Source: Plantago elongata (Eukaryota; Streptophyta; Magnoliopsida; Lamiales; Plantaginaceae). Taken from it: a DNA stretch of 20,001 nt. A program made the position numbers and the translations under genes. Of this stretch, positions 7,456-16,279 are shown in pieces. The notes beneath the pieces are model-generated. The model was not told the origin of the DNA. It did not search any database and was given only the letters and a program-made list of their open reading frames with translations. The first letter of the stretch is position 1; each line of letters starts with the position of its first letter. The stretch lies in NCBI GenBank assembly GCA_036897095.1, contig JAYMSP010003384.1:1-20001 (forward strand), written 5' to 3'.

Positions 7456-10400
7456 ATGGAGGGAGTAGGGGCGAGGCTAGGCCGTTCCTCTTCTCGCTAC
7501 GGCACAACCACCGTCTTCACCGGTCCGGTTCGGAGGTGGAAGAAAACCTGGGTTAACGTCCCTCCTTCCAATTCCGCCCACCATACAGCTCCTACTAATG
7601 GAGCTGCCAATGGAACTAATGCTTCTTCTCGTCTCTCGCTCTACAAGTGGACCCCTATCACTCCAGGTGACAACAAAGACGATGATGATGACCAAAATGC
7701 TGACGAAATTCCCACGAAAAAGTTCAAGTATATTCCGGTAATTTCCACTTTCTCTCGATTCTGGCCATCAAATTTGGCTCTCTTTCTTTCTGCTGGAATT
7801 TATGTTTGGTACTGGAATTTTAGTGTGGAATTGAGTTTGGTGGATTGTGGTTTGAAGGTTTTTCGATTTTGGTGGTTTAGGGTTTAAGCCTTTAAGGTTT
7901 CATTTTTGGAGTTTGGGACTCAGTTTTTGTTCATCAGTCGTTTTCGATTTAATTATTTGTTTACTTAGCTAATTATGCATACCTATTCTGGGAATTGCCT
8001 TGTTGGGGGCTTATTTATTGAATAACATCTTCCGAATAAATCGTTTGAGCTGCCAAATACGCAGTAGGTATTACATCTGATTTCCCATTAGAGGTAGAAT
8101 TACTTGGGCTATCCTGGTTAAGCATTGATTTATTGTTTAAGAGCTTAAAATGTTGAAGAAACTGAGTGTCTATGTATATAGGTGCTTACTTACAAGTCTT
8201 TGAACAGTAGTTTGCCTTGCTTCTGTGTTTGTGCATAAGAGGCAGAGACTTCTCGTAGACATCATTTGTGATGTAGCGTGCGTGGGCAAGCAAGGAAGAA
8301 CGATAATTCAAAGCTTCGTTGATCCAGCAGGATATCGAAGAATTGACATATTTGAGAGAAAACCCTCGATTTTTATTCAATAGTCAACTAACCTGTCTTA
8401 AAAAATAACCACCAAGTACTTAAATAGATAGAACTCCTAACCAAATTCTATTCAACTATGAACTCTTAACCAACTAAAAAGATAATACCAAATCCTAATT
8501 AACTAAGAATAAGGATAATATCAAATTTTAATTAACTAGCAAAAAGGAAAATGCCAAATATCAAATAACTAAGAAAAGGAAATATAATAGTAAAAATATT
8601 CCATGGAGGTTTCCATATTCGATCTGCATCATTCTCTCCGGGGTAGAAAAGCTTCGTCCTCGAATCATAAGTCGTGTTATTCTTTCCTCTATCAAACACA
8701 TGTCGTACATCGTCAACAAATTGTAACACACCTGTGACGTGTGATAACATCTCACGACTATTGAATGCTTCATCTTTAGCGATAGATCCATCTTCATCTT
8801 TCACGAGTTCTTCTTTTAATTTCAAAGGAATTTTGCCGCTTTTTAAGACACCATAACAACCGGGTATCAACACCATCACCTGGAGAATCGTCTTATGAAT
8901 CCAACAAGACCGACCTCGGATCTGACATTGGATGCACCGTCACGCGCAGAAACACTTCGGCTGTGCGATACCTCCTTCTGGCGCGTGAACTGCACTCGCC
9001 AGCATGTTGTTCGCGATTCCGGGCTATTTTGTGGTCCGTTTCGCGCGATTCTTTCGCCATCTCGACCTGAATCAACTCCTATTTGATCCCAAGCTATCAA
9101 AGCATTTTTGTTCTCTTCTAAATCTTCTAAATCTTCATACACATCCCATATCGGTTCACCATCCCAATTTGCAGATTTATTATCGCTTTCCTCAACGACC
9201 GTAAATAAATCTTTCAGATCACATGAAAAATTAGAAATAATTACCTTTTCGGATGAATTAGAAAATTCTTCGAAAATCTGAACCTGTGGCTCGGTTAGTT
9301 TTCTACGAGTACATCGATCATGAGATTGCTTATTGACGAATTCATCCAATCGACACGTCAATTGATCAATCTCCCTCCACATATCGGCATTATTCCTCCA
9401 CAAATTGGCATATTCAATCTGGGAACAATTGTTGGCAATCTGGGCACAAACTTAGGTAGCGTGCGTGGACAAGCAAATAAGAACGATAATTCAAACAATT
9501 GTTGGCAATCTGGGCACAAACTTAGGTAGCGTGTGTGGACAAGCAAATAAGAACAATAATTCAAAGCTTCGTTGATCCAGTAGGATGCCGAAGAATTGAC
9601 ATATTTGAGAGAAAACCCTTGATATTTATTCAATAATCAACTAAAATGTCTTCTAACAATAACCACCAAGTACTTAAACAGATAAAACTCCTAACCAAAT
9701 TCTATTCAACTATAAACTCTTAACCAACTAAAAAGATAATACCAAATCCTAATTAACTAAGAATAAGGATAATCCAAATTCTAATTAACTAATAAAAGGA
9801 AAATACCAAATATCAAATAACTAAAAAAAGGAAATATAATAGTAAAAATATTCCATGGAGGTTTCCATATTCAACCCGCATCAATTTGGACAATAATTTG
9901 GTTTCGATCATCAAGTTGGGTAATAGTAGTTACTTACTTCCACTTGAGTGACGGCGTAAGGCAGGATGAACACTTGAGGAATTTTAAGCTCAATGTTTTT
10001 TCCTTGCAACCTGCATATTTATTTATGGCTCATATCAATAGCACAATGGGGAATCATTTTACTTCACGTGCCTATGAGCATCCATCCTTCTGTTTTCTCC
10101 TTATGCTGTTAGTATGTAGTATGTACTATACCTCTTAATGTACAAATTGCTACTAATTAGATATACTTCTGGATGACCTTTTCCTGTATAATCTAGATCT
10201 TTATCTCATAGAATTTGTAAATTACTAACTTCTATGTTCATTCGTATGCATACCATGACTAGTTGGTGATGGTGTTAATTCGTGAATAGAGTACTGTCTT
10301 GCACTTGAGGAATTATATACCATAACTTCTACTTACTGAATCATTGAATAGATTGTTGCACTTGAGGAACAAAACAATGAGGTCTCGGAGCAGAATGAAG

Positions 10401-11086
10401 ATGAAGCTGCCCTTACGGAAACTGACAACATCGAAACAACCTCCAAGAGTGACGGATTCGATGAAAAGCCTGATATCAATGATTTGCCAATGGAGGTAAA
10501 ACATTAGATTAAAATACATTCTCAGTCTTCTGTTCTTTTCTCTATTGGTTACCAATTTGATGGATATTCCCTAGGCAACACATCTATCTTTTTCACGGAG
10601 ATGCTCCAAAACATGGAGTTAATGATAGATGGGGTTGGCTGAATATTGAAGAGAGTCTCATACTGATCTCACCTTTTCTTAATTTATCACCGCACTGCGG
10701 AAATCCTTTTTGTGGAGCCTTAGCAACTTGATCATTCCATCCTTTTTAGGTACTTGTTAGGTTTCTATGAAATATTTTGAGTACGAAACACACTTCCTTT
10801 TTCTGCCAAAAAAATGTTTTTTTTCCCCATCTTCTCTTGAATGAATTATGGATTGTTGCCATTCAACTTTATCATGCAGTCTATAAAGATTAACATACTT
10901 ATATAAGGTAACTTTGAATATGTTTATCATGAATTTTCAACTGCGTTTTCATGCCAGGATGGAGAGAACAATGATTCTGAAGACGAAAATCTGAATAAAA
11001 GCAAATTTGACTTGAATTTGGGTTTAAAGGCTCGTGATGGTGAAAATAAATCAGACTCCAAGGCAGAACAAGTTGAAGACAATTAG
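7456..11086 (+). CDS. plant-specific acidic protein with C-terminal EAR-type motif (3 exons)
   Basis: Exons 7456-7737, 10352-10495 and 10958-11086 join in phase 0 at GT-AG sites (donors GTAATT and GTAAAA; acceptors AATAG and GCCAG) to give 184 residues. The start is the first in-frame ATG after a leader-like stretch. Exon 1 begins MEGVGARLGRSSSRYG, then VFTGPVRRWKKTWV, a Ser/Asn/Ala-rich linker, LYKWTPITPG, a DDDDD run and KKFKYIP. Exon 2 continues IVALEEQNNE with an acidic tail and EKPDINDLPME. Exon 3 has KFDLNLGLKA near the C-terminus; LNLGL fits the LxLxL EAR repression motif that recruits TOPLESS-type co-repressors. The layout matches a conserved but uncharacterised plant family that I recognise by pattern only. 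No DNA-binding domain, signal peptide or membrane segment is seen. The basic N-terminus and acidic, low-complexity remainder suggest a nuclear role (inference). Intron 1 is 2,614 bases and hosts an antisense retrotransposon. Confidence 0.85.
8269..8631 (-). repeat. 3' LTR of the intronic retrotransposon
   Basis: On the plus strand it runs TGATGTAGCGTG...GATCTGCATCA. Relative to the other LTR it differs by scattered substitutions and two or three small indels, which points to an old insertion. The flanking target duplication ATTTG is directly to its left. Confidence 0.85.
8635..8879 (-). pseudogene. retrotransposon polyprotein tail remnant
   Basis: On the minus strand this frame opens at GTG 8879 and encodes an acidic/basic mix ending in YDSRTKLFYPGENDADR before entering the LTR. 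An Asp/Ser-rich end followed by PGEN-like residues, next to the polypurine tract, is the usual end of Ty3/gypsy polyproteins in plants. It overlaps the upstream frame by four bases in another frame, so the two may once have been one ORF. It lacks enzyme motifs. Confidence 0.45.
8876..9403 (-). CDS. gag-leader-like ORF of the non-autonomous element
   Basis: A 175-codon frame on the minus strand. It starts MWRNNADMWREIDQLTCRLDE, the Arg/Glu/Leu coiled-coil-like opening common in plant Ty3/gypsy gag proteins. An acidic middle follows (EDLEDLEENKNA) and then an Arg/Ser-rich end. No CCHC zinc knuckle, protease or reverse transcriptase is present. Uninterrupted length suggests some past protein-level constraint or a young internal region, but expression inside a host intron is unknown. 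Symbol not assigned. Confidence 0.45.
   Translation of the reverse strand: MWRNNADMWREIDQLTCRLDEFVNKQSHDRCTRRKLTEPQVQIFEEFSNSSEKVIISNFSCDLKDLFTVVEESDNKSANWDGEPIWDVYEDLEDLEENKNALIAWDQIGVDSGRDGERIARNGPQNSPESRTTCWRVQFTRQKEVSHSRSVSARDGASNVRSEVGLVGFIRRFSR
9426..9565. repeat. 70-bp tandem duplication across the LTR junction
   Basis: The unit starting CAATTGTTGGCAATCTGGGC occurs at 9426 and 9496, with only two or three differences. Each copy contains about 27 bases of internal sequence followed by about 43 bases of LTR edge (TTAGGTAGCGTG...). The duplicated piece therefore repeats the boundary where the minus-strand primer-binding site should be. Confidence 0.85.
9522..9883 (-). repeat. 5' LTR of the intronic retrotransposon
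   Basis: Plus-strand reading starts TTAGGTAGCGTG, where the other LTR has TGATGTAGCGTG, so the inner TG end is mutated. It ends CAACCCGCATCA followed by the target duplication ATTTG. No standard tRNA primer site is evident next to it. Confidence 0.8.
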
Positions 11087-11315
11087 TGAGAGAAAGCCAG
11101 CATCGTACCGTAATCAGACATGAGAATGGAACTTGAGGTCACAAGCATGAAGAAATTTACTCTCATCATTTGGTGCGTTCGTCAAGTTTTAGTAACTTGT
11201 GGCATGTATATAATCAAAATCTCCTGTTGTTGAGTACTTGAGTTAATTGATATTTGTATCAGCGTACTTGAGGATCAGTATTTCTGTGTGAATAAAGCTT
11301 GAGACTGCAGTGTTC
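11087..11315 (+). terminator. 3' untranslated region and poly(A) signal of the EAR-motif gene
   Basis: T-rich sequence follows the TAG stop (11084-11086). A canonical AATAAA at 11291-11296 lies about 205 bases after the stop, a normal distance for a plant 3' end. The cleavage site cannot be fixed from sequence. Confidence 0.55.
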
Positions 11316-11753
11316 AGTGAGTTTCCTATTGCCCTCTGCCAGTTCAGTATCCTAAAGTAGTTCAGCGTGTATGTCAGTATGCAGCAAATTATGTCTCACA
11401 AGTCGTGTGATATTAAAAGATGAAACCAAACTAAAGAATGCTGCTATTCCCCAGTCTTTCAAATCATAACATATAATAAACCTTGCGTCGAGATTCAACT
11501 GAAGGGTGTTTTGAAGCAGAGATTCATATAAACAGCAAACATAAAGAGGAGTCATGGTTCCTTGAAACTAGAAAGGAAGGAATAACATAAAAATTAATCA
11601 TCACGCATCAGCAGAGTTGCTGATTTCTTCATCAGCAGCGACTCGCTGACTTCTTTAAGAAGGAAAGAAGCAAAAGTAGGTTGTAAAAGGCAATGCACTC
11701 AAGTATGTGAAATTTATGTCCTAATCAGTAGAAAAGGGGAATTAAGGTGATCA
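11316..11753. other. gap between convergent genes
   Basis: Non-coding. It should hold the 3' untranslated region of the minus-strand carrier gene, which ends at 11754. The two genes converge with only 667 bases between stop codons, so their transcripts may come close or overlap. No clear minus-strand AATAAA was settled on. Confidence 0.4.
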
Positions 11754-14275
11754 TCATTCTTTGGCCACAACAGCTTCCTCCTGGCTGAAATAATCGTGGC
11801 TGTGTATAGAACAATGTAGAATAGGCATCAGCGCCTCAACGGTTTAACAGTTAAAACTATAGATTCTGAATCGGAAATGTCGCATAATTGACTTACCGGA
11901 TCTTTCTGGATAATTGGTAAATGCCAGTACCAGCCATCACAACATTTACGCTAAAGAGATTCCAGTTCTTCTGCAATACAAAGCATATGACATACTTATG
12001 TGAGACATGATAGTAAAATTTGCTAGATGATATTCATAAATCATTTACTTGAAACTAGTGTGCAAGTAAAGTGCGCTGCATCATGAGGAGAATTCTCAGC
12101 ACTATACTTTAAATGTGTTGTCTCACAGCACTTCGAAGTATGACAGTGAACATCAGGTAACCTTTTTGCTACGCTTCATATTTAACATTTAAGGAATTTT
12201 GAGAAATAGAGGGAGAGAATGGTCCCTGAATTAAGCTCAATCTTGCTCCATTATGAGTCAATCGGAGCAGGATATTCCAAGCAATCCAGATTTATATGTT
12301 CTGGCAGGTGCCAAGTATCGACAAATATCAAGAACTGTTATAGAAATCCTAATTTCTATCAAAACTAGGATCTCTGCTAGATAAAACAGACATAACTACG
12401 TATACCGAGTCTCTCCAGTATTACTGTCTTAAAATTATTAATACCAGGATTTAATAACAAAAGCCTAGTATTTTCCAAAAGAAATAGTTGTTGAAACTCG
12501 AATATTCAAGAATTTCAGCAAACATGTTCCTGAGAATCCTAGTTGAGGCCAAGACAGTTGAAATTTAAAAAATCTAACTAGTTAATATAGTCTACAGGAA
12601 GTAACAGTAAATTATATACAGAGGTATATTGCAGAATTGCACTGAATATAGCATGACTTGCATAACTGTAAGATATTGTATCAACAGTCAAACTTACAGG
12701 ATTGATCACAGTGCTGTAACGCGACCAGATAACTCCAGTTGCCGTAACAGCTGCAAAACATTATTTAAAGAGTAAAATCGGTTACTGTCTTAAAAGTCAA
12801 TGTAAGACTTTGGATGAGTGAATGATCATTTTCAAGAGTATACAAAAGATTGTCAACAGCACTCACCTATCTGCTGGGGATATGAAACTTTCTCAGGTGG
12901 CTTTGCAGAGTCCGCAAGGTTGGCTATGCTAATACCCCACTTGAATGTCGGTGCCCAAAAATGAACTATAACAATAGCATAAACATCATATCAGAATTAA
13001 TATACTCAGATGGTTATATCAACCAGAGTTGATGATGAATTTTAAATGCAACTATCTGACATATGTACTCGGTTTTGCATCTCATGTAAAACAAATCAGA
13101 ACTACGTGACTTTCTAACATCCACTGCTTCAGAAGAGATAGAAAGAACAAAGATTGAGCTGTCTAAAAAACTGTTACACTTCAATACTATAAATTGGTGC
13201 ACCATTTTATGATCTGAAGCCTGAGGGCAATTGCAGAATATCAAGCCCTTCAGTGTGCTCTGAGATAGAATCATGCTAACAAATACAGTACATAATAATT
13301 GCAAATGCAACCATAACCTGCACAATTATGTGCTGATAGTACTTGCAAATGAGGAACTTGGGAACCACCCTTTTAACTGAGCTTAACTCAAAGGTTCATT
13401 CAGCAACAAAGTCATTTCCAAGAATGGTATTTTCATTTTTATTCCTCTGCAGACAAAAGCATTTGTTGTGACCATCAGAGTTAACATTCCTATATAATGT
13501 GATTCATAGAGTTGCATATGTTTCACAAGCTCACGCCCTATACAATCATAATCCTCAAATATATTTCAACTTTCTAGGCCATCCCCTAGTTACAAAACTC
13601 ATCAGGACCCTTTCTGATCCAGCTACAATTATATTCCAATGACGACTATAAAAACTGCAAGTATAAACTCATTAGTCACCACCCATTATCAGCCAAACCA
13701 TAAGCCTATTTTGCAATAATAACTACAGTGTCTAGAAGTTAGAACAAGGCTAAGAATACAACTACTCAACTAGTAACTTTTGCATCCGAAGTCGTGGATG
13801 CAATTCTCTCAATACGACCAAACTAATACAACATACACATCAGAAGCTCAATGGATGCTATCTAAAGAACATCGATAACACTTTAAAATCAATCCTGTCC
13901 ACCAATGCACCATTTTATGATCTGAGGTCAATTGCACAATTATCAGTCATCACCCATTATCAGCCAAACTTATATCACTGTAATAACATCAATTGCCTAA
14001 ACAACAAGCTAAGTCAAATAGTACAAGAAACACATCAGAAGCTCAAAGGGTGTTATCAGATACACAACACATCAATGAAAAATTACACTAAAGATTCATT
14101 TGTTCCCATAGAACTTATAACAGATTACAAGAAAACGATTGGATATATGACTACACAACCTGAATCCAACAAAAGAAATGGATGCATCACGGTAAAAATT
14201 GGCAGGCACACAGAACTTACTGGTCTTAGGACCAGCTGGGTGATTCCACAAAGCGTGTAATTTTGACGTCGCCAT
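11754..14275 (-). CDS. MPC2: mitochondrial pyruvate carrier subunit, MPC2-type (5 exons)
   Basis: MPC subunits form a heterodimer in the inner mitochondrial membrane that imports pyruvate for the TCA cycle. Minus-strand exons 14275-14221, 12965-12867, 12750-12698, 11970-11897 and 11799-11754 (55, 99, 53, 74 and 46 bases) join at GT-AG sites into 108 residues ending at TGA 11756-11754. The protein begins MATSKLHALWNHPAGPKT, then IHFWAPTFKWGISIAN, KPPEKVSYPQQIAVTATG, VIWSRYSTVINPKNWNLFSV and NVVMAGTGIYQLSRKI, ending in a short acidic tail. These are hallmark MPC2-family residues: the NHPAGPKTIHFWAP entry motif and the WNLFSVN segment, with two or three short membrane helices. Length equals the usual plant homologues. 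No cleavable presequence is expected in this family. Intron 1 is 1,255 bases with local duplications. No break or odd residue is seen. Confidence 0.95.
13197..14062. repeat. interspersed duplicated words in MPC2 intron 1
   Basis: Three words recur in the same order. GCACCATTTTATGATCTGA is near 13199 and 13907. CACCCATTATCAGCCAAAC is near 13679 and 13951. ACACATCAGAAGCTCAA is near 13836 and 14030. Spacings differ (about 708, 272 and 194), so several local duplications with later deletions are more likely than one clean copy. Confidence 0.6.
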
Positions 14276-14520
14276 TGGATTCAACCTTTTTCTCCTTCAA
14301 AGGTCTCTCTTTTTCTGTCTGTGTGTTTGCTTTGTAAGGATAAATTCTTAGAAAAAGCTGCAAAAGAATAGAAGTCGTTTCTCTTTTGATTCCCAATGCA
14401 GTTATTAGGGGAATAATCTTTGCCTGTTGGTCCAGTTGCGGTGGGTTGCGTTCATGTGGCCTGGGTAGGTGGCTCATTGCTGGTTCGGCTCCATCAACCA
14501 ACCATCTGTTTGTTTCGACT
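14276..14520 (-). promoter_or_regulatory. 5' leader and proximal promoter of MPC2
   Basis: On the minus strand this runs into the ATG at 14275. The GA/CT-rich tract (about 14290-14330) resembles a plant leader, and the base composition is less AT-rich than the flank beyond 14520. An overlapping minus-strand frame (14501-14226) reads through the start region in another frame and is not credible as a gene. No TATA box can be assigned confidently. Confidence 0.35.
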
Positions 14521-15119
14521 ACTGTAGAATATTCCTAGAGACCGTAAAATATTACTATAAATCAATTATTCTTAAATAGAGGTTTTTATTAAAAATATAT
14601 TTTTTACAATAATATAATTTGCATAACTCGAATGTTATATTTATTCAATAAAATTACCAAATATTAACTTGACAAGTTAGATATGTTTTTCTCCAATAAG
14701 AAGATTCATATATAGCCGAACTACTATTTACACAAAAGTTAAAAGATAAGTTTGTCACTCAAAAAATCAAATTACTATCACAAACAACTTTAGATAAGTA
14801 TTTTACATATTAAATTTCATAACGAAAATTATAATATAAATTAATATTGTTGAATATTATGTCATTTAATACTATATGGAGGTACAATTACTTAAGGCGG
14901 GACCGGAGAAAGTAATATAATATGACAATGTGGAGTTTATTCTTATTTATAACTGGTCTCGAGTTGGGACCGGAATTTTTTATGACTATAGAGAGTTTAT
15001 TCTTTTATAGAGTATTCCTTTATGGAGTTTTTACTGTATTATGAAAATCGAGCGACACTCGTGCTAGACCAAAAAAATTCAAATGTTAAATTTTGACACA
15101 TATTTTTTAATTTTATTGC
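14521..15119. other. AT-rich intergenic repeat debris, no gene seen
   Basis: Very AT-rich with no coding potential. GAGTTTATTCTT occurs at about 14934 and 14993, and GGGACCGG at about 14899 and 14966, indicating small duplications in unrecognised repeat sequence. Confidence 0.4.
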
Positions 15120-15480
15120 TTTTTTTTAGAAGAAGTAGGTTCTTTTATTCACAATAAAATTTTTTACAACGCATGATCTGGTGAAGATGACACTTCACGG
15201 AGTGTGCCCACAGATAAGTGTTTATGCAAACATGTGAGCAGCCACGAGGGGGCAACTACACCGGATTCATCATCCTAGAGGGTACATGATATTGTGGTGG
15301 AGGAATTACTTCTAGATTAAAACGTGAACTCGCACAACGTGTTAAAAGATATGCAACCCAATTAGATTGTCGATAAATGCACTGGACCTTTAGATCTTCA
15401 AAATTACTCGTCAAAAGGCGAATATCAGCCACTAGAGCTCGTACTGTCCGGAATGGCACCATATGCACTATAAAATAGAA
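15120..15480 (-). mobile_element. 5'-truncated retroelement copy with RNase H-like domain and poly(A)
   Basis: The minus-strand frame 15468-15256 encodes VRALVADIRLLTSNFEDLKV, then QCIYRQSNWVAYLLTRCASS and a VIPPPQYHVPS tail before the stop. This is the C-terminal half of the RNase H-like domain (RVT_3 type) common in plant LINEs and related reverse-transcriptase genes; the R-x-x-N-x-x-A-H/Y-x-L-A/T pattern is recognisable, with Tyr where His is usual. After the stop come about 130 bases, AATAAA (plus-strand 15144-15149) and an A tract (15120-15127). That order, polyadenylation signal then A tail in the genome, means a reverse-transcribed copy whose 5' part is missing. It is not a functional gene. 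Confidence 0.65.
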
Positions 15481-15689
15481 TATAAAATATTATCATACTT
15501 AACTTAATAATATCAGTATTTACTTTAACCTACTTTAACAAAGAGTGTGGAACGCACATCAATCGTATGGTGGGAAACTTATAATATAAATGCTAGGTTA
15601 TATACATATACGAGAGTTATTAGCGATATCGATCAATAATTCAATATGATGGAACTGTGAATTCTCAGCAGAAGGTGTAAACGGGAAAG

Positions 15690-15890
15690 ATGTGTCATAT
15701 TATCGTGGAGACTGATTCAAAAGTTATCTATACACTATTAAAGGTTTCAATAAAATGAGCATCATCTACACAATTTTTTGGAAGATGTGCGTGCTTTCTT
15801 AAGATTCTATTAGGATTGTGAGGATGTTTCGGCAAAGCTAGGTCATGAGTTTGATAGGTTACGGTTGGGAGGAACTCATTGTGCCTCTTA
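15690..15890 (+). pseudogene. second RNase H-like retroelement remnant, opposite strand
   Basis: Plus-strand translation gives CHIIVETDSKVIYTLLKVS, matching the central strand of RVT_3-type RNase H domains around the E-T-D-S motif. After stops and a frame change, FLEDVRAFLRFY and DCEDVSAKLGHEFDRL correspond to the following helix and strand. It faces the minus-strand remnant at 15256-15468. Heavily decayed. Confidence 0.45.
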
Positions 15891-15894
15891 TTTC

Positions 15895-15910
15895 CACTAC
15901 TACAAAAGGA
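15895..15910 (+). mobile_element. possible CACTA-type terminus
   Basis: CACTACTACAAAAGGA resembles the terminal repeat of some plant CACTA elements. No subterminal hairpin set like that at 5480 follows and no opposite end was found, so it may be chance. Confidence 0.25.
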
Positions 15911-16144
15911 TTTAATTTGAGGGCATGTCGTCCTAATATTTTTACTACTTTATATTGTATATTTTATCTCGAGATGATTAAAATAAATTAGTACTTCCGT
16001 AAGTACCTCACTATTAATGTATTTGAGATAATTTGTGATAAATATGCTATTTGTTAGTTATGATACTTCGTAAATTATGATATAGTTGTTCATTCTATTT
16101 GTTGGTTATGATACTTCGTAAATTATGATATAGTTGTTCATTTT

Positions 16145-16266
16145 TTTAAATTATTCTAGGTGCAAATCACCACCAATCTTTATTCAAAAAATATAATCAC
16201 CCATTTCGGGGAATCGAATCCGTAACCTCATGGTTACAAGGTGTCTCAACTTGTCACTCGGCTACA
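16145..16266 (-). mobile_element. tRNA-derived SINE-like element
   Basis: On the minus strand TAGCCGAGTGA (plus 16254-16264) fits an RNA polymerase III A box. GGATTCGATTCCCC (plus 16208-16222) fits the B box GGTTCGANTCC with one mismatch, about 40 bases on. Between them CACCTTGTAACCATGAGGTTAC is a typical plant SINE head. An A/T-rich tail follows toward 16145. It does not fold as a complete tRNA, so I call it a SINE relic. The limits are approximate. Confidence 0.6.
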
Positions 16267-16279
16267 AACAATTTGACTA

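Larger units (their letters stand above)
8269..9883 (-). mobile_element. short non-autonomous LTR retrotransposon, antisense in intron 1
   Basis: Two long direct repeats, 8269-8631 (363 bp) and 9522-9883 (362 bp), agree at roughly nine bases in ten by eye and flank about 890 bp. The element is bounded by the same five bases, ATTTG (8264-8268 and 9884-9888), and its ends read TGATG...GCATCA. Transcription is on the minus strand: a degenerate polypurine-like CTACCCCGGAGAGAA abuts the 3' LTR. The internal reading frames resemble a gag leader and the tail end of a Ty3/gypsy polyprotein. Protease, reverse transcriptase and integrase are missing, so the element could only have moved with help in trans. 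It sits inside intron 1 of the host gene and leaves the splice sites intact. Confidence 0.85.

Noticed and set aside
8674-9204. Plus-strand frames inside the intronic element
   Set aside because: They mirror the minus-strand gag-like and polyprotein-tail frames and lack family features.
14226-14501. 91-codon minus-strand frame over the MPC2 start
   Set aside because: It overlaps the MPC2 start codon and first exon in a different frame; the MPC2 frame has clear homology.
16208-16264. tRNA gene
   Set aside because: A and B boxes are present but the acceptor and anticodon stems do not form, so a SINE relic fits better.
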